Shown: positions 36,629-44,697 of the stretch, in pieces
Position numbering within the stretch: the stretch's first letter is position 1
Layout: each line of letters opens with the position of its first letter
Source of the DNA: Crossiella sp. SN42
GTDB taxonomy: Bacteria > Actinomycetota > Actinomycetes > Mycobacteriales > Pseudonocardiaceae
Length of the DNA stretch: 64,000 bases
NCBI RefSeq assembly: GCF_023897065.1
Contig: NZ_JAMHIV010000006.1
Coordinates: forward strand, 217,329-281,328
Reading direction: 5' to 3'
Notes under the pieces: model-generated
What the model was told of the DNA's origin: nothing
What the model saw: only the letters and a program-made list of their open reading frames with translations
Database searches by the model: none
Position numbers and translations under genes: made by a program

Positions 36629-37825
36629 ATGGTGGCCATGACGAGCACGCGGTCGAAGCCGCGCTCCGGCCAGGCGCTGCTGGTGTGGGGACTGCTGGTG
36701 GTGGCGGCGAACCTGCGCGCCAGCATCACCGGCGTCGGCCCACTGCTGGACCGCGTGCAGGCGGATCTGGACCTGACCCCCACCGCGGCGGGCCTGGTGA
36801 ACACGTTGCCGCTACTGGCTTTCGCCGCGCTGTCCCCGGTGGTCCCGCGCCTGTCCGCGCGCTGGGGCCCGGAGCGGCTGCTCGGCCTCGCACTGGTCGT
36901 GCTGACCCTGGGCATCGCGACCCGCTGGATACCGGCGGCGCCCGCGCTGTTCGCCGGCACGGTGCTGGTCGGCGCGGGCATCGCCGTCGGCAACGTGGTC
37001 CTGCCCATCCTGGTCAAACGCGACTTCCCGACCAGGGTGGGCCTGCTGACCAGCGCCTACGCCACCGTGATGGGCGGCGTCGCGGCGGTGGCCTCCGGTG
37101 TGGCCGTCCCGATCAGCGAACTGGCCCCCGGCGGCTGGCACACCGCCCTCGGCGGCTGGATCCTGCTCGCCCTGGTGGCCATCCTGCTCTGGCTCCCGCA
37201 GCTGCGCGCCGCCCAGCCACCCGCGACCTCGGTCCGCGCGCACCGGCTGCCCTGGCGCTCGCCGCTGGCCTGGGCGGTCACCGCCTTCATGGGCTTGCAG
37301 TCCCTGGGCTTCTACATCGTGGTCACCTGGCTGCCCCAGGTGTTCCAGGACAACGGCGTGACCGCGGCCACCGCCGGCTGGCTGCTGTTCCTGCTCCAGG
37401 CGGTCGCGGTGCTGACCAGCCTGGCCACCCCCGCCGCCCTGCGCTGGACGCGGGACCAGCGCGCACCGGCCGCGGCGAGCTCCGCACTCCTGCTGGCCGG
37501 CTACCTGGTGCTCCTGCTGGCCCCGGACCAGGCGGTGCTGTGCAGCATCCTGCTCGGCCTCGGCGGCGGCGCCAGCCTGGTGCTCGCCCTGGCCTTCTTC
37601 AGCCTGCGCGCCCAGGACGCGGCCACCGCGGGCGGACTGTCCGCGATGGCCCAGTCCATCGGCTACCTGCTGGCCGCCGCCGGCCCCGCGGTCTTCGGGC
37701 TGCTGCACACCGCCACCGCGGGCTGGCAGGCGCCCGTCCTGCTGCTGTGCCTGGCCGCGACCGGGCAACTGATCGTCTCGATGGCGGCCGGCCGGGGCAC
37801 GGTGGGACCGGCCGACCGCCGGTGA
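36629..37825 (+). CDS. CynX/NimT-family MFS transporter
   Basis: 398 residues, 12 helices. VAANLRASITGVGPLLDRVQADLDLTPTAAGLVNTLPLLAFAALSPVVPRLSARWGPERLL is the typical start of the cyanate/2-nitroimidazole transporter group. GVAAVASGVAVPISELAPGGWHTALGGWILLAL is also characteristic. ATG 36629 or 36638 could be used. Divergent from the XRE regulator. It converges on the sugar methyltransferase with an 8-base gap, marking the left border of the polyketide cluster. Confidence 0.87.
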   Translation: MVAMTSTRSKPRSGQALLVWGLLVVAANLRASITGVGPLLDRVQADLDLTPTAAGLVNTLPLLAFAALSPVVPRLSARWGPERLLGLALVVLTLGIATRWIPAAPALFAGTVLVGAGIAVGNVVLPILVKRDFPTRVGLLTSAYATVMGGVAAVASGVAVPISELAPGGWHTALGGWILLALVAILLWLPQLRAAQPPATSVRAHRLPWRSPLAWAVTAFMGLQSLGFYIVVTWLPQVFQDNGVTAATAGWLLFLLQAVAVLTSLATPAALRWTRDQRAPAAASSALLLAGYLVLLLAPDQAVLCSILLGLGGGASLVLALAFFSLRAQDAATAGGLSAMAQSIGYLLAAAGPAVFGLLHTATAGWQAPVLLLCLAATGQLIVSMAAGRGTVGPADRR

Positions 37826-37833
37826 AAGGCTGG

Positions 37834-39054
37834 TCACAGCATGTGCACCTGGGGGACGTAGAGGATCCACTTGCCGCCCTGTTCGCGGAAGGCCTGCTCG
37901 CGCTTGATGATCTCCTCGGCGTGGTTCCAGGCGAAGAGCAGCAGGTAGTCCGGGTACGGCGGGGTGAACTCCGACAGCGGGCGGACCGGCAGGTGCCCGC
38001 CGGGGGTGAGCCGGTGCTGCTTGCCGGGGGTGGAGTCGAACACCCCGGCCACCAGGTCCGGGCCGATGCCCGCGTAGTTGGTGACGGTGGCGCTCTTGGC
38101 GGTGGCGCCGTAGGCGTAGACGGTGGCGCCCTCCTCCTTCAGCTTGCGCAGCAGGGCGACCAGCTCGCCGCAGTTGCGCTTCACCTCGGTGCCCCACTGC
38201 TCCAGGGTGGCCAGGTCGTCGATGCCGCGCTGACGTTCCTCGGCGATGAGCTCGTCCACCCGCGCCGACGGCTGGCGGTGCTCGGGGCGGCCGATGGTGT
38301 AGCGGACCTCGCCGCCGTGCGTGGGCAGGCGCTCGACGTCGATGAGGTCGAAGCCGAACTGCCGCGCGGCTGCCCGCACCGAGGTGGCCGAGAACAGGTA
38401 GAAGTGCTCGTCGTAGATCTGGTCGAAGCTGGCGCGCTCGACGATGTCGCCGAGGTAGGGGTCCTCGAAGACGAACACGCCGGTGTCGGAGAGCAGCGCG
38501 TCCACGCCGCGGAAAACCGAGTCCAGGTAAGGGATGTGGCAGATGGTGTTGGCCGCGTAGATCACCTGGGCAGGCCCGTCCACCGCCCGGACCTCCCTGG
38601 CCACCGACTCCTCGAAGAAGGCGACCCGGACCCGGACACCCTTGCTCGCGGCCTCCTTGGCCACGTTGGCCGAGGGGTCCACGCCCAGGTGCCGGACGCC
38701 CCGCTCGGCCACCGTGCGCAGCATGATGCCGTCGTTGCAGCCGAGCTCCACCACCAGCGGGTCGGCCACCCCGGCGCACTCGGTCTCCAGCAGGCGGAGC
38801 GCGGTGCCGGCGAAGTGCTCCTGCATCCGCACCGAGGTGGAGGAGTGGTAGGCGTACTCCTCGTGGAACATCTTCTCCCTTGGCACCTCCGACATCAGCT
38901 GAACCATCGTGCATTGCTGGCACACACCGATGGCCATGTGGAAGAAGAACTCTTCGGAAGTGTCCTCCGGTTTGCGGAAAGCGTCGGAGATCGGCTGCTG
39001 GCCGAAATCGAAGAACTGGTAGACCGGGCCCCGGCAGATGCGGCAGGTAGACAT
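37834..39054 (-). CDS. NDP-hexose 3-C-methyltransferase (TylCIII/EvaC type)
   Basis: 406 residues, the family's usual size. The N-terminal zinc site is CRICRGP...CQQC (Cys-x2-Cys pairs). The SAM fold follows (PLVVELGCNDGIMLRTVAERGVRHLGVDPS), then DEHFYLFSATSVRAAARQFGFDLIDVERLPTHGGEVRYT and a C-terminal domain with YAYGATAKSATVTNYAGIGPD. This pattern is diagnostic for SAM-dependent C-3 methylation of 4-keto-2,6-dideoxy sugars. With the 2,3-dehydratase and aminotransferase it points to a branched 3-C-methyl aminosugar. A TATGGT hexamer lies exactly 6 bases before the ATG, so the mRNA is probably leaderless. Confidence 0.93.
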   Translation of the reverse strand: MSTCRICRGPVYQFFDFGQQPISDAFRKPEDTSEEFFFHMAIGVCQQCTMVQLMSEVPREKMFHEEYAYHSSTSVRMQEHFAGTALRLLETECAGVADPLVVELGCNDGIMLRTVAERGVRHLGVDPSANVAKEAASKGVRVRVAFFEESVAREVRAVDGPAQVIYAANTICHIPYLDSVFRGVDALLSDTGVFVFEDPYLGDIVERASFDQIYDEHFYLFSATSVRAAARQFGFDLIDVERLPTHGGEVRYTIGRPEHRQPSARVDELIAEERQRGIDDLATLEQWGTEVKRNCGELVALLRKLKEEGATVYAYGATAKSATVTNYAGIGPDLVAGVFDSTPGKQHRLTPGGHLPVRPLSEFTPPYPDYLLLFAWNHAEEIIKREQAFREQGGKWILYVPQVHML

Positions 39055-39060
39055 ATTCGC

Positions 39061-39106
39061 ACCATAAGTGCGCCGGATTGAGTGGTGGTCGAGCTGGGCT
39101 CAGACC
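39061..39106 (-). promoter_or_regulatory. SARP-type operator and leaderless promoter
   Basis: On the minus strand heptamers CTGAGCC (39103-39097), TCGACCA (39092-39086) and TCAATCC (39081-39075) repeat at 11 bp. Eight bases further is TATGGT (39066-39061), a canonical TAxxxT -10. Transcription would then start at or next to the ATG at 39054. Read on the plus strand, TTGAGTG/TCGAGCT/TCAGACC (39078-39106) may serve the divergent nucleotidyltransferase gene, though no good -10 follows. Confidence 0.65.
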
Positions 39107-39163
39107 ACGCCTGCGGTACTGCACCCGCCGCTGTGGCGACAGGTGAGACACCGGGAGGCGGGC

Positions 39164-40036
39164 ATGCGGGGAATAATACTCGCGGGTGGATCGGGGGGCC
39201 GGCTGCACCCGATGACGCTCGCGGTGCCCAAGGAACTGCTGCCGGTCGGCGACAAACCGATGATCTACTACCCGCTCAGCGTGCTCATGCTGGCCGGCAT
39301 CCGGGAGATCCTGATCATCGCCGCGCCCGCGGACATCCCCCGGCTGCGGCACCTGCTGGGCGACGGCGGGCAGCTGGGGCTGCGCATCGACTACCGGGAC
39401 CAGCCGGGCGGCACCACCGAGGCGGTGGTCCTCGCGGCCGACCACATCGGCGAGGACCCGGTCGCGCTGATCCACGGCGACCACATCTTCCACGGCCAGC
39501 GGTTCTACTCGGTGCTCGCCCAGCAACGCGCTGACCTGCGCGGATGTGTGCTGTTCGGTTCGCAGGCGGCCGAGCCGGGCCGGTGCGGGGCGGCCGAGGC
39601 GGACGAGCACGGGCGGCTGCTCTCGGTCGGCAGGCGCCCGGTGTCCCGGCGCGGCCTGCGGGCGGTCACCGGGCTCGGCTTCTACGACAACGAGATCGTC
39701 GACCTGGCCAAGAACCTGCCGCCGACCGGGCCGGGCGAGCCGGACCTGGCCGGGGTGCACCGCGCCTACCTGAGCCGGGACCGGGCCAGGCTGGTCGACC
39801 TCGGCCGGGGCTTCGCCTGGCTGGAGACCGAGACCCCGGAGTCGCTGCTGCAGGCCGGCCACTACGTGCGCACCCTGGAGGAACGGCAGGGCGCGCGCAT
39901 CGCCTGTGTGGAGGAGATCGCACTGCGCATGGGATTCATCAGCGCGCAGGAATGCCACCGGCTCGGCGAAAGGCTGGCCCGCTCACCCTACGGCGAATAC
40001 GTCATGGCCATCGCGGCCGAACTCGCCCCTGCCTGA
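39164..40036 (+). CDS. glucose-1-phosphate thymidylyltransferase-like protein
   Basis: 290 residues, RmlA length. ATG 39164 follows GGGAGG. The nucleotide-binding start is MRGIILAGGSGGRLHPMTLAVPKELLPVGDKPMIYYPLS and the family end is CVEEIALRMGFI with SPYGEYV. It would activate a hexose phosphate as dTDP-sugar for the deoxysugar pathway. Several hallmark residues differ: GSGTRL is GSGGRL, GDN is GDH, the QPxPxGLAQA loop is DQPGGTTEAVV, and the metal-binding WLDTGT is WLETET. It may be a divergent or weakened copy, so its activity is uncertain. A normal RmlA may exist elsewhere. Confidence 0.75.
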   Translation: MRGIILAGGSGGRLHPMTLAVPKELLPVGDKPMIYYPLSVLMLAGIREILIIAAPADIPRLRHLLGDGGQLGLRIDYRDQPGGTTEAVVLAADHIGEDPVALIHGDHIFHGQRFYSVLAQQRADLRGCVLFGSQAAEPGRCGAAEADEHGRLLSVGRRPVSRRGLRAVTGLGFYDNEIVDLAKNLPPTGPGEPDLAGVHRAYLSRDRARLVDLGRGFAWLETETPESLLQAGHYVRTLEERQGARIACVEEIALRMGFISAQECHRLGERLARSPYGEYVMAIAAELAPA

Positions 40037-40044
40037 GTGCCGCG

Positions 40045-40087
40045 TCCAGCCGGTCTCCAGCCGGGTTCGAGCAATTCCCAGCACCCT
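40045..40087 (+). promoter_or_regulatory. SARP-type operator and -10 for glycosyltransferase
   Basis: TCCAGCC (40045), TCCAGCC (40056) and TCGAGCA (40067) repeat at exactly 11 bp. CACCCT at 40082-40087 begins 8 bases after the last heptamer. The glycosyltransferase start is 53 bases beyond. Confidence 0.7.
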
Positions 40088-40139
40088 TCTTTTCCGCGCT
40101 CTGTTCCAGCTCCGCTGTCCTCATTCCTAAGGTGTGAAG

Positions 40140-41276
40140 ATGAAGATTCTGGTCAACACCGGTCCCGCCCACCCGCTGTATTTCCCGGTCGTCGGACTGG
40201 CCTGGGCGCTGCGCGCGGCCGGGCACGAGGTGCTGGTGGCCGCGCCGGAGAACTGGGACGCGGTGGTCCGCGGTTCCGGCCTGCCGATGGCCGCGGTGTC
40301 CGGGCCGATCGAGATGCGCGACGTGATGGGCAAGGACCGCGCGGGCAACCCGCTGAAGTTCCCCGAGTCGCACGAGCAGATGGGCGGCATGACCGGGGCC
40401 GGGTTCGCCCGCCTCGCCGAGCGGACGCTGGAAGGCACCCTCGACCTGGTGGCCGGCTGGCGGCCCGACCTGGTGGTCGCCGAGTCCTACTCCTTCGCCA
40501 CCGCCGCGATCGCGGCCAAGGTCAACGGGGTGCCGTGGGTCAAGCACACCGTCGGCCCCGGCGACCTGCCGATCGTGCCCGCGCTGAACGAGGAGCTGGC
40601 ACCGGAGCTGGCCCGCCACGGCCTGGACCGGCTGCCCGAGCCGGACCTGGTCATCGACAACACCCCGCCGCTGCTGGGCGAGTCCATCCCCGGCGCCCAG
40701 CCGATGCGGTACGTGCCCTACGGCGAGCCCGGCCTGCTGCCCGGCTGGGTGCTCCAGCCGCGGACCAAGCCCCGGCTGCTGGTCACCCTCGGCTCGGTGC
40801 AGCCGCAGGCAGGCGGGCTGCCGGTGCTGGTGCAGCTGCTCAAGGCGCTGGGCGCGCTGGAGGCGGAGCTGGTGGTCGCGGTGGCCGACTTCCTGGTGCC
40901 GCAGATGGGCGAGCTGCCGGAGTCGGTGGTCGCGGTGGGCTGGCAGTCGCTGACCTCGGTGCTCTCCGGCTGCGACGCCGTGGTGCACCACGGCGGGCCG
41001 GGCACTATGATGACCTGCTTGACGCACGGGCTGCCGCAGGTGGTCATCCCCGGCATGGGCAAGCCGCTGGCCGCGATCGGCAAGCTGGCCGAGTTCGGCG
41101 CCATCCGCCGGATCGAGCCCAGGGAGCTGACCCCGGAGCTGCTGCTGGAGTCCACCAAGGCGCTGCTCGACCAGGAGAGCTACCGGGTGCGGGCCAGGGA
41201 GGTGCGGGATCAGATCGCCCAGCTGCCCTCGCCCGCGGACCTGGTGCCCGTGCTCGAGAAGCTCGTCGCGAAGTAG
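40140..41276 (+). CDS. antibiotic glycosyltransferase (GT1, EryCIII-like)
   Basis: 378 residues. The acceptor half starts MKILVNTGPAHPLYFPVVGLAWALRAAGHEVLVAAP; the donor half has VVAVGWQSLTSVLSGCDAVVHHGGPGTMMTCLTHGLPQVVIPG, the HGG(P)GT nucleotide-sugar motif of macrolide and aromatic-polyketide glycosyltransferases. It transfers a dTDP-deoxysugar to the aglycone (O- or C-linked not readable). ATG 40140 is chosen over GTG 40134, which is too close to AAGG. It is followed after 6 bases by a 4-ketoreductase gene, forming a two-gene unit. Confidence 0.9.
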   Translation: MKILVNTGPAHPLYFPVVGLAWALRAAGHEVLVAAPENWDAVVRGSGLPMAAVSGPIEMRDVMGKDRAGNPLKFPESHEQMGGMTGAGFARLAERTLEGTLDLVAGWRPDLVVAESYSFATAAIAAKVNGVPWVKHTVGPGDLPIVPALNEELAPELARHGLDRLPEPDLVIDNTPPLLGESIPGAQPMRYVPYGEPGLLPGWVLQPRTKPRLLVTLGSVQPQAGGLPVLVQLLKALGALEAELVVAVADFLVPQMGELPESVVAVGWQSLTSVLSGCDAVVHHGGPGTMMTCLTHGLPQVVIPGMGKPLAAIGKLAEFGAIRRIEPRELTPELLLESTKALLDQESYRVRAREVRDQIAQLPSPADLVPVLEKLVAK

Positions 41277-41282
41277 GCGACG

Positions 41283-42233
41283 GTGACCAGGGTGGCGGTG
41301 CTCGGCGGCACCGGATGGCTCGGCAAGCAGGTGTGCGCGAGTTTCGCCCAGCACGGTGACGAGGTCCTCGTGGTGGCGCGCAACCCCTCGCCGCAGCTGG
41401 CCGGGCACCGGTTCGCCGGGCTGGACCTGGCGCGGGCCGCGCCGGAGACGATCACCGAGCTGCTCCGCGCCGAGCGGGTGGACGTGGTGGTCAACGCGAC
41501 CGACGCGGCCAACGCCACGGACGGCTGGGAGAACACCGAGGAACAGCTGGCCCGCACCAACGTCGGCCTGGCGCACGCGCTGGTGCACGCGGTGGGCGCG
41601 CTGCCCTGGCGGCCCAGGCTGGTGCACATGGGCTCCATCCTGGAGTACGGCGAGGTGCCGGCCGGGACGTTGATCGACGAGCGGGTGCGGCCGGCGCCGA
41701 GCACGCCCTACACCCGGACCAAGCTGGCCGGCTCGGCCGCGGTGCTGGCCGCGGCCGAGGCCGGTGCGGTGGACGCGGTGGTGCTGCGGCTGTCCAACAT
41801 CTCCGGGCCGCACCCCTCGCCGGCCAGCTTCGTCGGCAAGCTGGTCGCCATGCTGTGCTCGGCGCTGGACTCGGGCACGCCGCTGGCGGTGACCGTGACC
41901 GAGGCGACCAGGGACTACCTGGACGTGCGCGACGCCGCCGAGGCGGTCCGGCTGGCCGCCACCGCCGAGGTGACCGGCCGCGTGATCAACCTGGGCAGCG
42001 GCCAGGCGGTGACCATCCGGGAGCTGGTGCGCGCCTTCGTCGCCGCGGCCGGTCTGCCGCCGGAGATGCTGCACGAGCGGAACCGGCGGGTGGAAAGCCT
42101 CGGTGGGGACTGGACGCTGGTCGACATCGGGCTGGCCAGAGCGCTGCTGGGCTGGTCGCCGCGGATCCCGCTGGCGGACTCGCTGCGGGACATGTGGCGG
42201 ACCGCGGTGGCCGAACAGGTCGTCGGTAGCTGA
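41283..42233 (+). CDS. NDP-sugar 4-ketoreductase, SDR type (copy 1)
   Basis: 316 residues from GTG 41283. NAD(P) motif VAVLGGTGWLGKQV, active-site YTRTK, and the RDYLDVRDAAEAVRLA / INLGSGQAVTIRELV segments of extended SDR epimerase/dehydratases. The close pattern to TylCIV/EryBIV/EvaE-type enzymes suggests reduction of the 4-keto group of a deoxysugar. A second, related gene lies at 59078-60040. Follows the glycosyltransferase by 6 bases. Confidence 0.85.
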   Translation: MTRVAVLGGTGWLGKQVCASFAQHGDEVLVVARNPSPQLAGHRFAGLDLARAAPETITELLRAERVDVVVNATDAANATDGWENTEEQLARTNVGLAHALVHAVGALPWRPRLVHMGSILEYGEVPAGTLIDERVRPAPSTPYTRTKLAGSAAVLAAAEAGAVDAVVLRLSNISGPHPSPASFVGKLVAMLCSALDSGTPLAVTVTEATRDYLDVRDAAEAVRLAATAEVTGRVINLGSGQAVTIRELVRAFVAAAGLPPEMLHERNRRVESLGGDWTLVDIGLARALLGWSPRIPLADSLRDMWRTAVAEQVVGS

Positions 42234-42258
42234 AACCCCTTGTAGCGCAACAAAAACA

Positions 42259-42297
42259 CCGCTGGGCCGGTCCCTGACTTCGGGACCGGCCCAGCGG
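42259..42297. terminator. bidirectional terminator hairpin
   Basis: A 16-bp perfect stem (CCGCTGGGCCGGTCCC, 42259-42274; complement 42282-42297) with a 7-base loop lies between the convergent ketoreductase and methyltransferase genes. An A-rich run (CAAAAAC) on its left gives a U-tract on the minus strand. Confidence 0.88.
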
Positions 42298-42305
42298 CGT
42301 TGTGG

Positions 42306-43025
42306 CTAGTCGGCGCGCGTGCCGATGAACAGGCCGCAGTTGAACCGGCCGCCGCCGGGCAGGTACTCCACCTTGCACCCGGCCTGCTCGAAGGCCGCCT
42401 CGTACTGCTCGCGCTGGAACAGGCTCATCGCGTGCACATCGGTGTGGTGGCGGATGCCGGAGTCCTTCTGCGCGTCGATGTAGTGCACGGTCATCGACAC
42501 CTGGTCGCCCTCCCTGGTGGAGTGCGACACCCGCACCGTCACCCGCTCCGGCGAGCGCACCAGGTCGTCGGCGATGTAGCCGGGCAGGAACTGGTCCGGG
42601 AAGTACCAGGGCTCGATGATGACCACCCCGCCCGGGTTCAGGTGCTGGGCGCAGCTCTTCAGCGTGCGGTCCAGCGCGGCGGTGCTGCCCACGTAGCCGA
42701 TCGAGCTGAACATGCAGACCACCGCGTCGAAGGTCTGGTCGAGGTGGAAGTCGCGCATGTCGCCCTGGTGCACCGGGATCTCCGGCATCGCCCGGTTGGC
42801 CCTGACGATCATGTGCTCGGACTGCTCCAGCCCGGCCAGCGTGCCGAAGTCCTGCTTCAGGTAGGCCAGGTGCCCGCCGGTGCCGCAGGCCACGTCGAGC
42901 AGCGAGTCCGCGTCGGGTTTGCGCGCGCGCACCAGCGCGGCCAGCTCGGCTGACTCGCCCGCGTAGTCCTTGTCGCGACTGGCGTAGATCAGGTCGTAGA
43001 TCTCGGCGTAGTCCGCGCCGTACAT
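42306..43025 (-). CDS. dTDP-aminosugar N,N-dimethyltransferase (DesVI/TylM1-like)
   Basis: 239 residues from ATG 43025. MYGADYAEIYDLIYASRDKDYAGES, SLLDVACGTGGHLAYL, MPEIPVHQGDMRDFHLDQTFDAVVCMFSSIGYV and GVVIIEPWYFPD follow the DesVI/TylM1/EryCVI pattern almost step by step. These enzymes methylate the 3-amino group of dTDP-3-amino-deoxyhexoses twice using SAM. So the sugar here is probably N-methylated. It is the second gene of a minus-strand unit with the hydrolase upstream (32 bases). Confidence 0.92.
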   Translation of the reverse strand: MYGADYAEIYDLIYASRDKDYAGESAELAALVRARKPDADSLLDVACGTGGHLAYLKQDFGTLAGLEQSEHMIVRANRAMPEIPVHQGDMRDFHLDQTFDAVVCMFSSIGYVGSTAALDRTLKSCAQHLNPGGVVIIEPWYFPDQFLPGYIADDLVRSPERVTVRVSHSTREGDQVSMTVHYIDAQKDSGIRHHTDVHAMSLFQREQYEAAFEQAGCKVEYLPGGGRFNCGLFIGTRAD

Positions 43026-43057
43026 GTCATCACCAACCTCGGTGTGGGATGGGGGGT

Positions 43058-44491
43058 TCAGGTTCCGGCGGGCACGTTCGGGCGCGGCACGGTGCTCGCG
43101 CACACGGTGTCCGCGGCCGGCAGTTCGCCGTCCAGCAGGTACTTCTCGACCAGCTCGTCCACGGCCGCGTTGCCCCGGAAGGCGTAGATCTCGTGCTGGC
43201 CGGAGTCCTCGATGGTGATCAGCCGGTGGCCCAGCCGCTTCGCCAGGGCCGCGCCGCCCGGGTAGTGGTCGATCGGGTCGCCGTCGGCGTGCACGACCAG
43301 CCCGGCCGGGTAGCCCTCGCGGCGCAGCTCGACCGGCGACTCCGGCGGGGTGAAGGAGCTGGGCGCGCCGCTGAACGGCTGGGCGCGCATCACGCCGTTG
43401 GCGTAGGGGTACTTCTCCCGGTACTCGCGCATGTCCGCGAAGTAGGTCTCCAGGTCACTCGGCCAGGGCTTCTCCATGATCACCGCGTCCAGCACCCCGC
43501 AGCGGGTCTCGCCCTCGGTCTCCGACGGCGGCCAGATCCGCTCGTCCGCCAGCCACTTCTCGGCCAGCGCCCGGTCGCCGGTGCGCAGGTCGGCGACCAG
43601 CAGGCCCAGTTCGGTCCAGCGGGCCCGGTCCGCGGAACGGGAACCCAGCGCGCAGTCCAGCAGGGTGCGCAGCCCGGTGTTCTCCGGCTGGGCGCCGAGT
43701 GCGGCCACGGCTTCCTCAACGGTGGCCAGCACCGCCTCGGCGGAATCACCGAGTGAGAAATGTCCGGATCGTCCCGCGACCCATTCCGCCCATTTCTCCA
43801 GGTTCGCCCGATTTGCCGGTCCCTGCGCCATCAGCTGTTCCCGCCAGGACCAGTCCGGGTGCACACAGGAATCGAGCACGTTGCGGTCCAGCCGGTCCGG
43901 GAACATCGAGCCGTAGACCGCCCCGGCATAGGTGCCGTAGGTGTAGCCGAGGTAGTTGAGCTTGTCCTCGCCCAGCGCGGCCCTGATCACGTCCATGTCC
44001 CTGACCAGGTTGCGGGTGCTGAAGTGCAGCCGCCGCTGTCCGCCCGCCCGGATGCAGCCCTGCTCGCGTGCCCGAGCGTCCTCGGCGATGGTCGCGAACC
44101 GGCTCTCCGGCGGCCTGGAGTCGGGTTTTGCCTGGGTGGCGGTGATCTCGGCGAGCAGCGGGGTGGAGGCGCCAGTGCCGCGCGGGTCGAACCCGATCAC
44201 GTCGTAGCGCTCGGTCAGCCTCGTTTTGGCCAGAGTGGCCGGAAAACGCGTGCCGAGGCCGAAATAGCCGCCGGGACCGCCGTTGAGGGTGAGCAGGATG
44301 CCGCGCCGACGGGCCGGATCCGTCGCCTTTTTCCGGCTGATGGCAATCGACAGTCGTTCGCCGCCGGGATCCGCGTAGTTCAACGGGACCTCGATGGTGG
44401 CGTAGTCAATTCCGTCCGCCGCCGAGCCGGACCAGACCGGTTCCTGGCGATAGAATTCGGACAGGCTCGCCGGTGGCGATTCATTAGTCAT
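43058..44491 (-). CDS. alpha/beta hydrolase, tripeptidyl-aminopeptidase-like, Thr at nucleophile
   Basis: 477 residues, no signal peptide, so cytoplasmic. The TAP/SlpD-type fold is clear: LLTLNGGPGGYFGLG (oxyanion hole), YDVIGFDPRGTGAST, YLGYTYGTYAGAVYGSMFPDRL, and the C-terminal TAP domain with VVHADGDPIDHYPGG (Asp) and DSGQHEIYAFRG (His). The usual GxSYG nucleophile is GYTYG, i.e. Thr in place of Ser. Related proteins occur in aromatic polyketide clusters and may act non-hydrolytically. It starts the minus-strand unit with the N-methyltransferase, under a SARP-like operator. Confidence 0.8.
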   Translation of the reverse strand: MTNESPPASLSEFYRQEPVWSGSAADGIDYATIEVPLNYADPGGERLSIAISRKKATDPARRRGILLTLNGGPGGYFGLGTRFPATLAKTRLTERYDVIGFDPRGTGASTPLLAEITATQAKPDSRPPESRFATIAEDARAREQGCIRAGGQRRLHFSTRNLVRDMDVIRAALGEDKLNYLGYTYGTYAGAVYGSMFPDRLDRNVLDSCVHPDWSWREQLMAQGPANRANLEKWAEWVAGRSGHFSLGDSAEAVLATVEEAVAALGAQPENTGLRTLLDCALGSRSADRARWTELGLLVADLRTGDRALAEKWLADERIWPPSETEGETRCGVLDAVIMEKPWPSDLETYFADMREYREKYPYANGVMRAQPFSGAPSSFTPPESPVELRREGYPAGLVVHADGDPIDHYPGGAALAKRLGHRLITIEDSGQHEIYAFRGNAAVDELVEKYLLDGELPAADTVCASTVPRPNVPAGT

Positions 44492-44546
44492 GGCGCTCAG
44501 CTCGACCTCCAGAATTGGGGAGAACGCCTCAGAGTTCCCTGTGCGC

Positions 44547-44589
44547 AGAGTCGCCAGCCCGCCTCGAATGCGCGTGGAAGCGGGCTCGA
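44547..44589 (-). promoter_or_regulatory. SARP-type operator and -10 for hydrolase/N-methyltransferase unit
   Basis: Minus strand: TCGAGCC (44589-44583), TCCACGC (44578-44572) and TCGAGGC (44567-44561) at 11-bp period, then GACTCT (44552-44547) 8 bases on. The hydrolase ATG is 55 bases beyond. TCGAGCC is the best match to the cluster-wide consensus. Confidence 0.7.
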
Positions 44590-44615
44590 CCTGGCTAGGA
44601 CACGCCCTATGGCCT

Positions 44616-44669
44616 TCCGGCCGCGATCCGGCCAGGCTCAGGCGAGCCTCGACAGGCCGCCCGCAACCT
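44616..44669 (+). promoter_or_regulatory. SARP-type operator and -10 for AT-ARO/CYC-ACP unit
   Basis: Four heptamers at 11-bp period: TCCGGCC (44616), TCCGGCC (44627), TCAGGCG (44638) and TCGACAG (44649). CAACCT (44664-44669) begins 8 bases after the last. The acyltransferase ATG follows at 44698. Confidence 0.7.
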
Positions 44670-44697
44670 CGGCGACAACCGAGGAAAGGGAGCGCAG

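Noticed and set aside
39078..39120. A plus-strand SARP promoter for the RmlA-like gene
   Set aside because: Heptamers at 11 bp are present, but the hexamer at the expected place (GGTACT) does not fit xAxxxT; only the minus-strand reading is convincing.
36812..39958. A 1048-codon open frame on the minus strand spanning three genes
   Set aside because: It crosses recognisable genes on both strands in other frames and has no domain.
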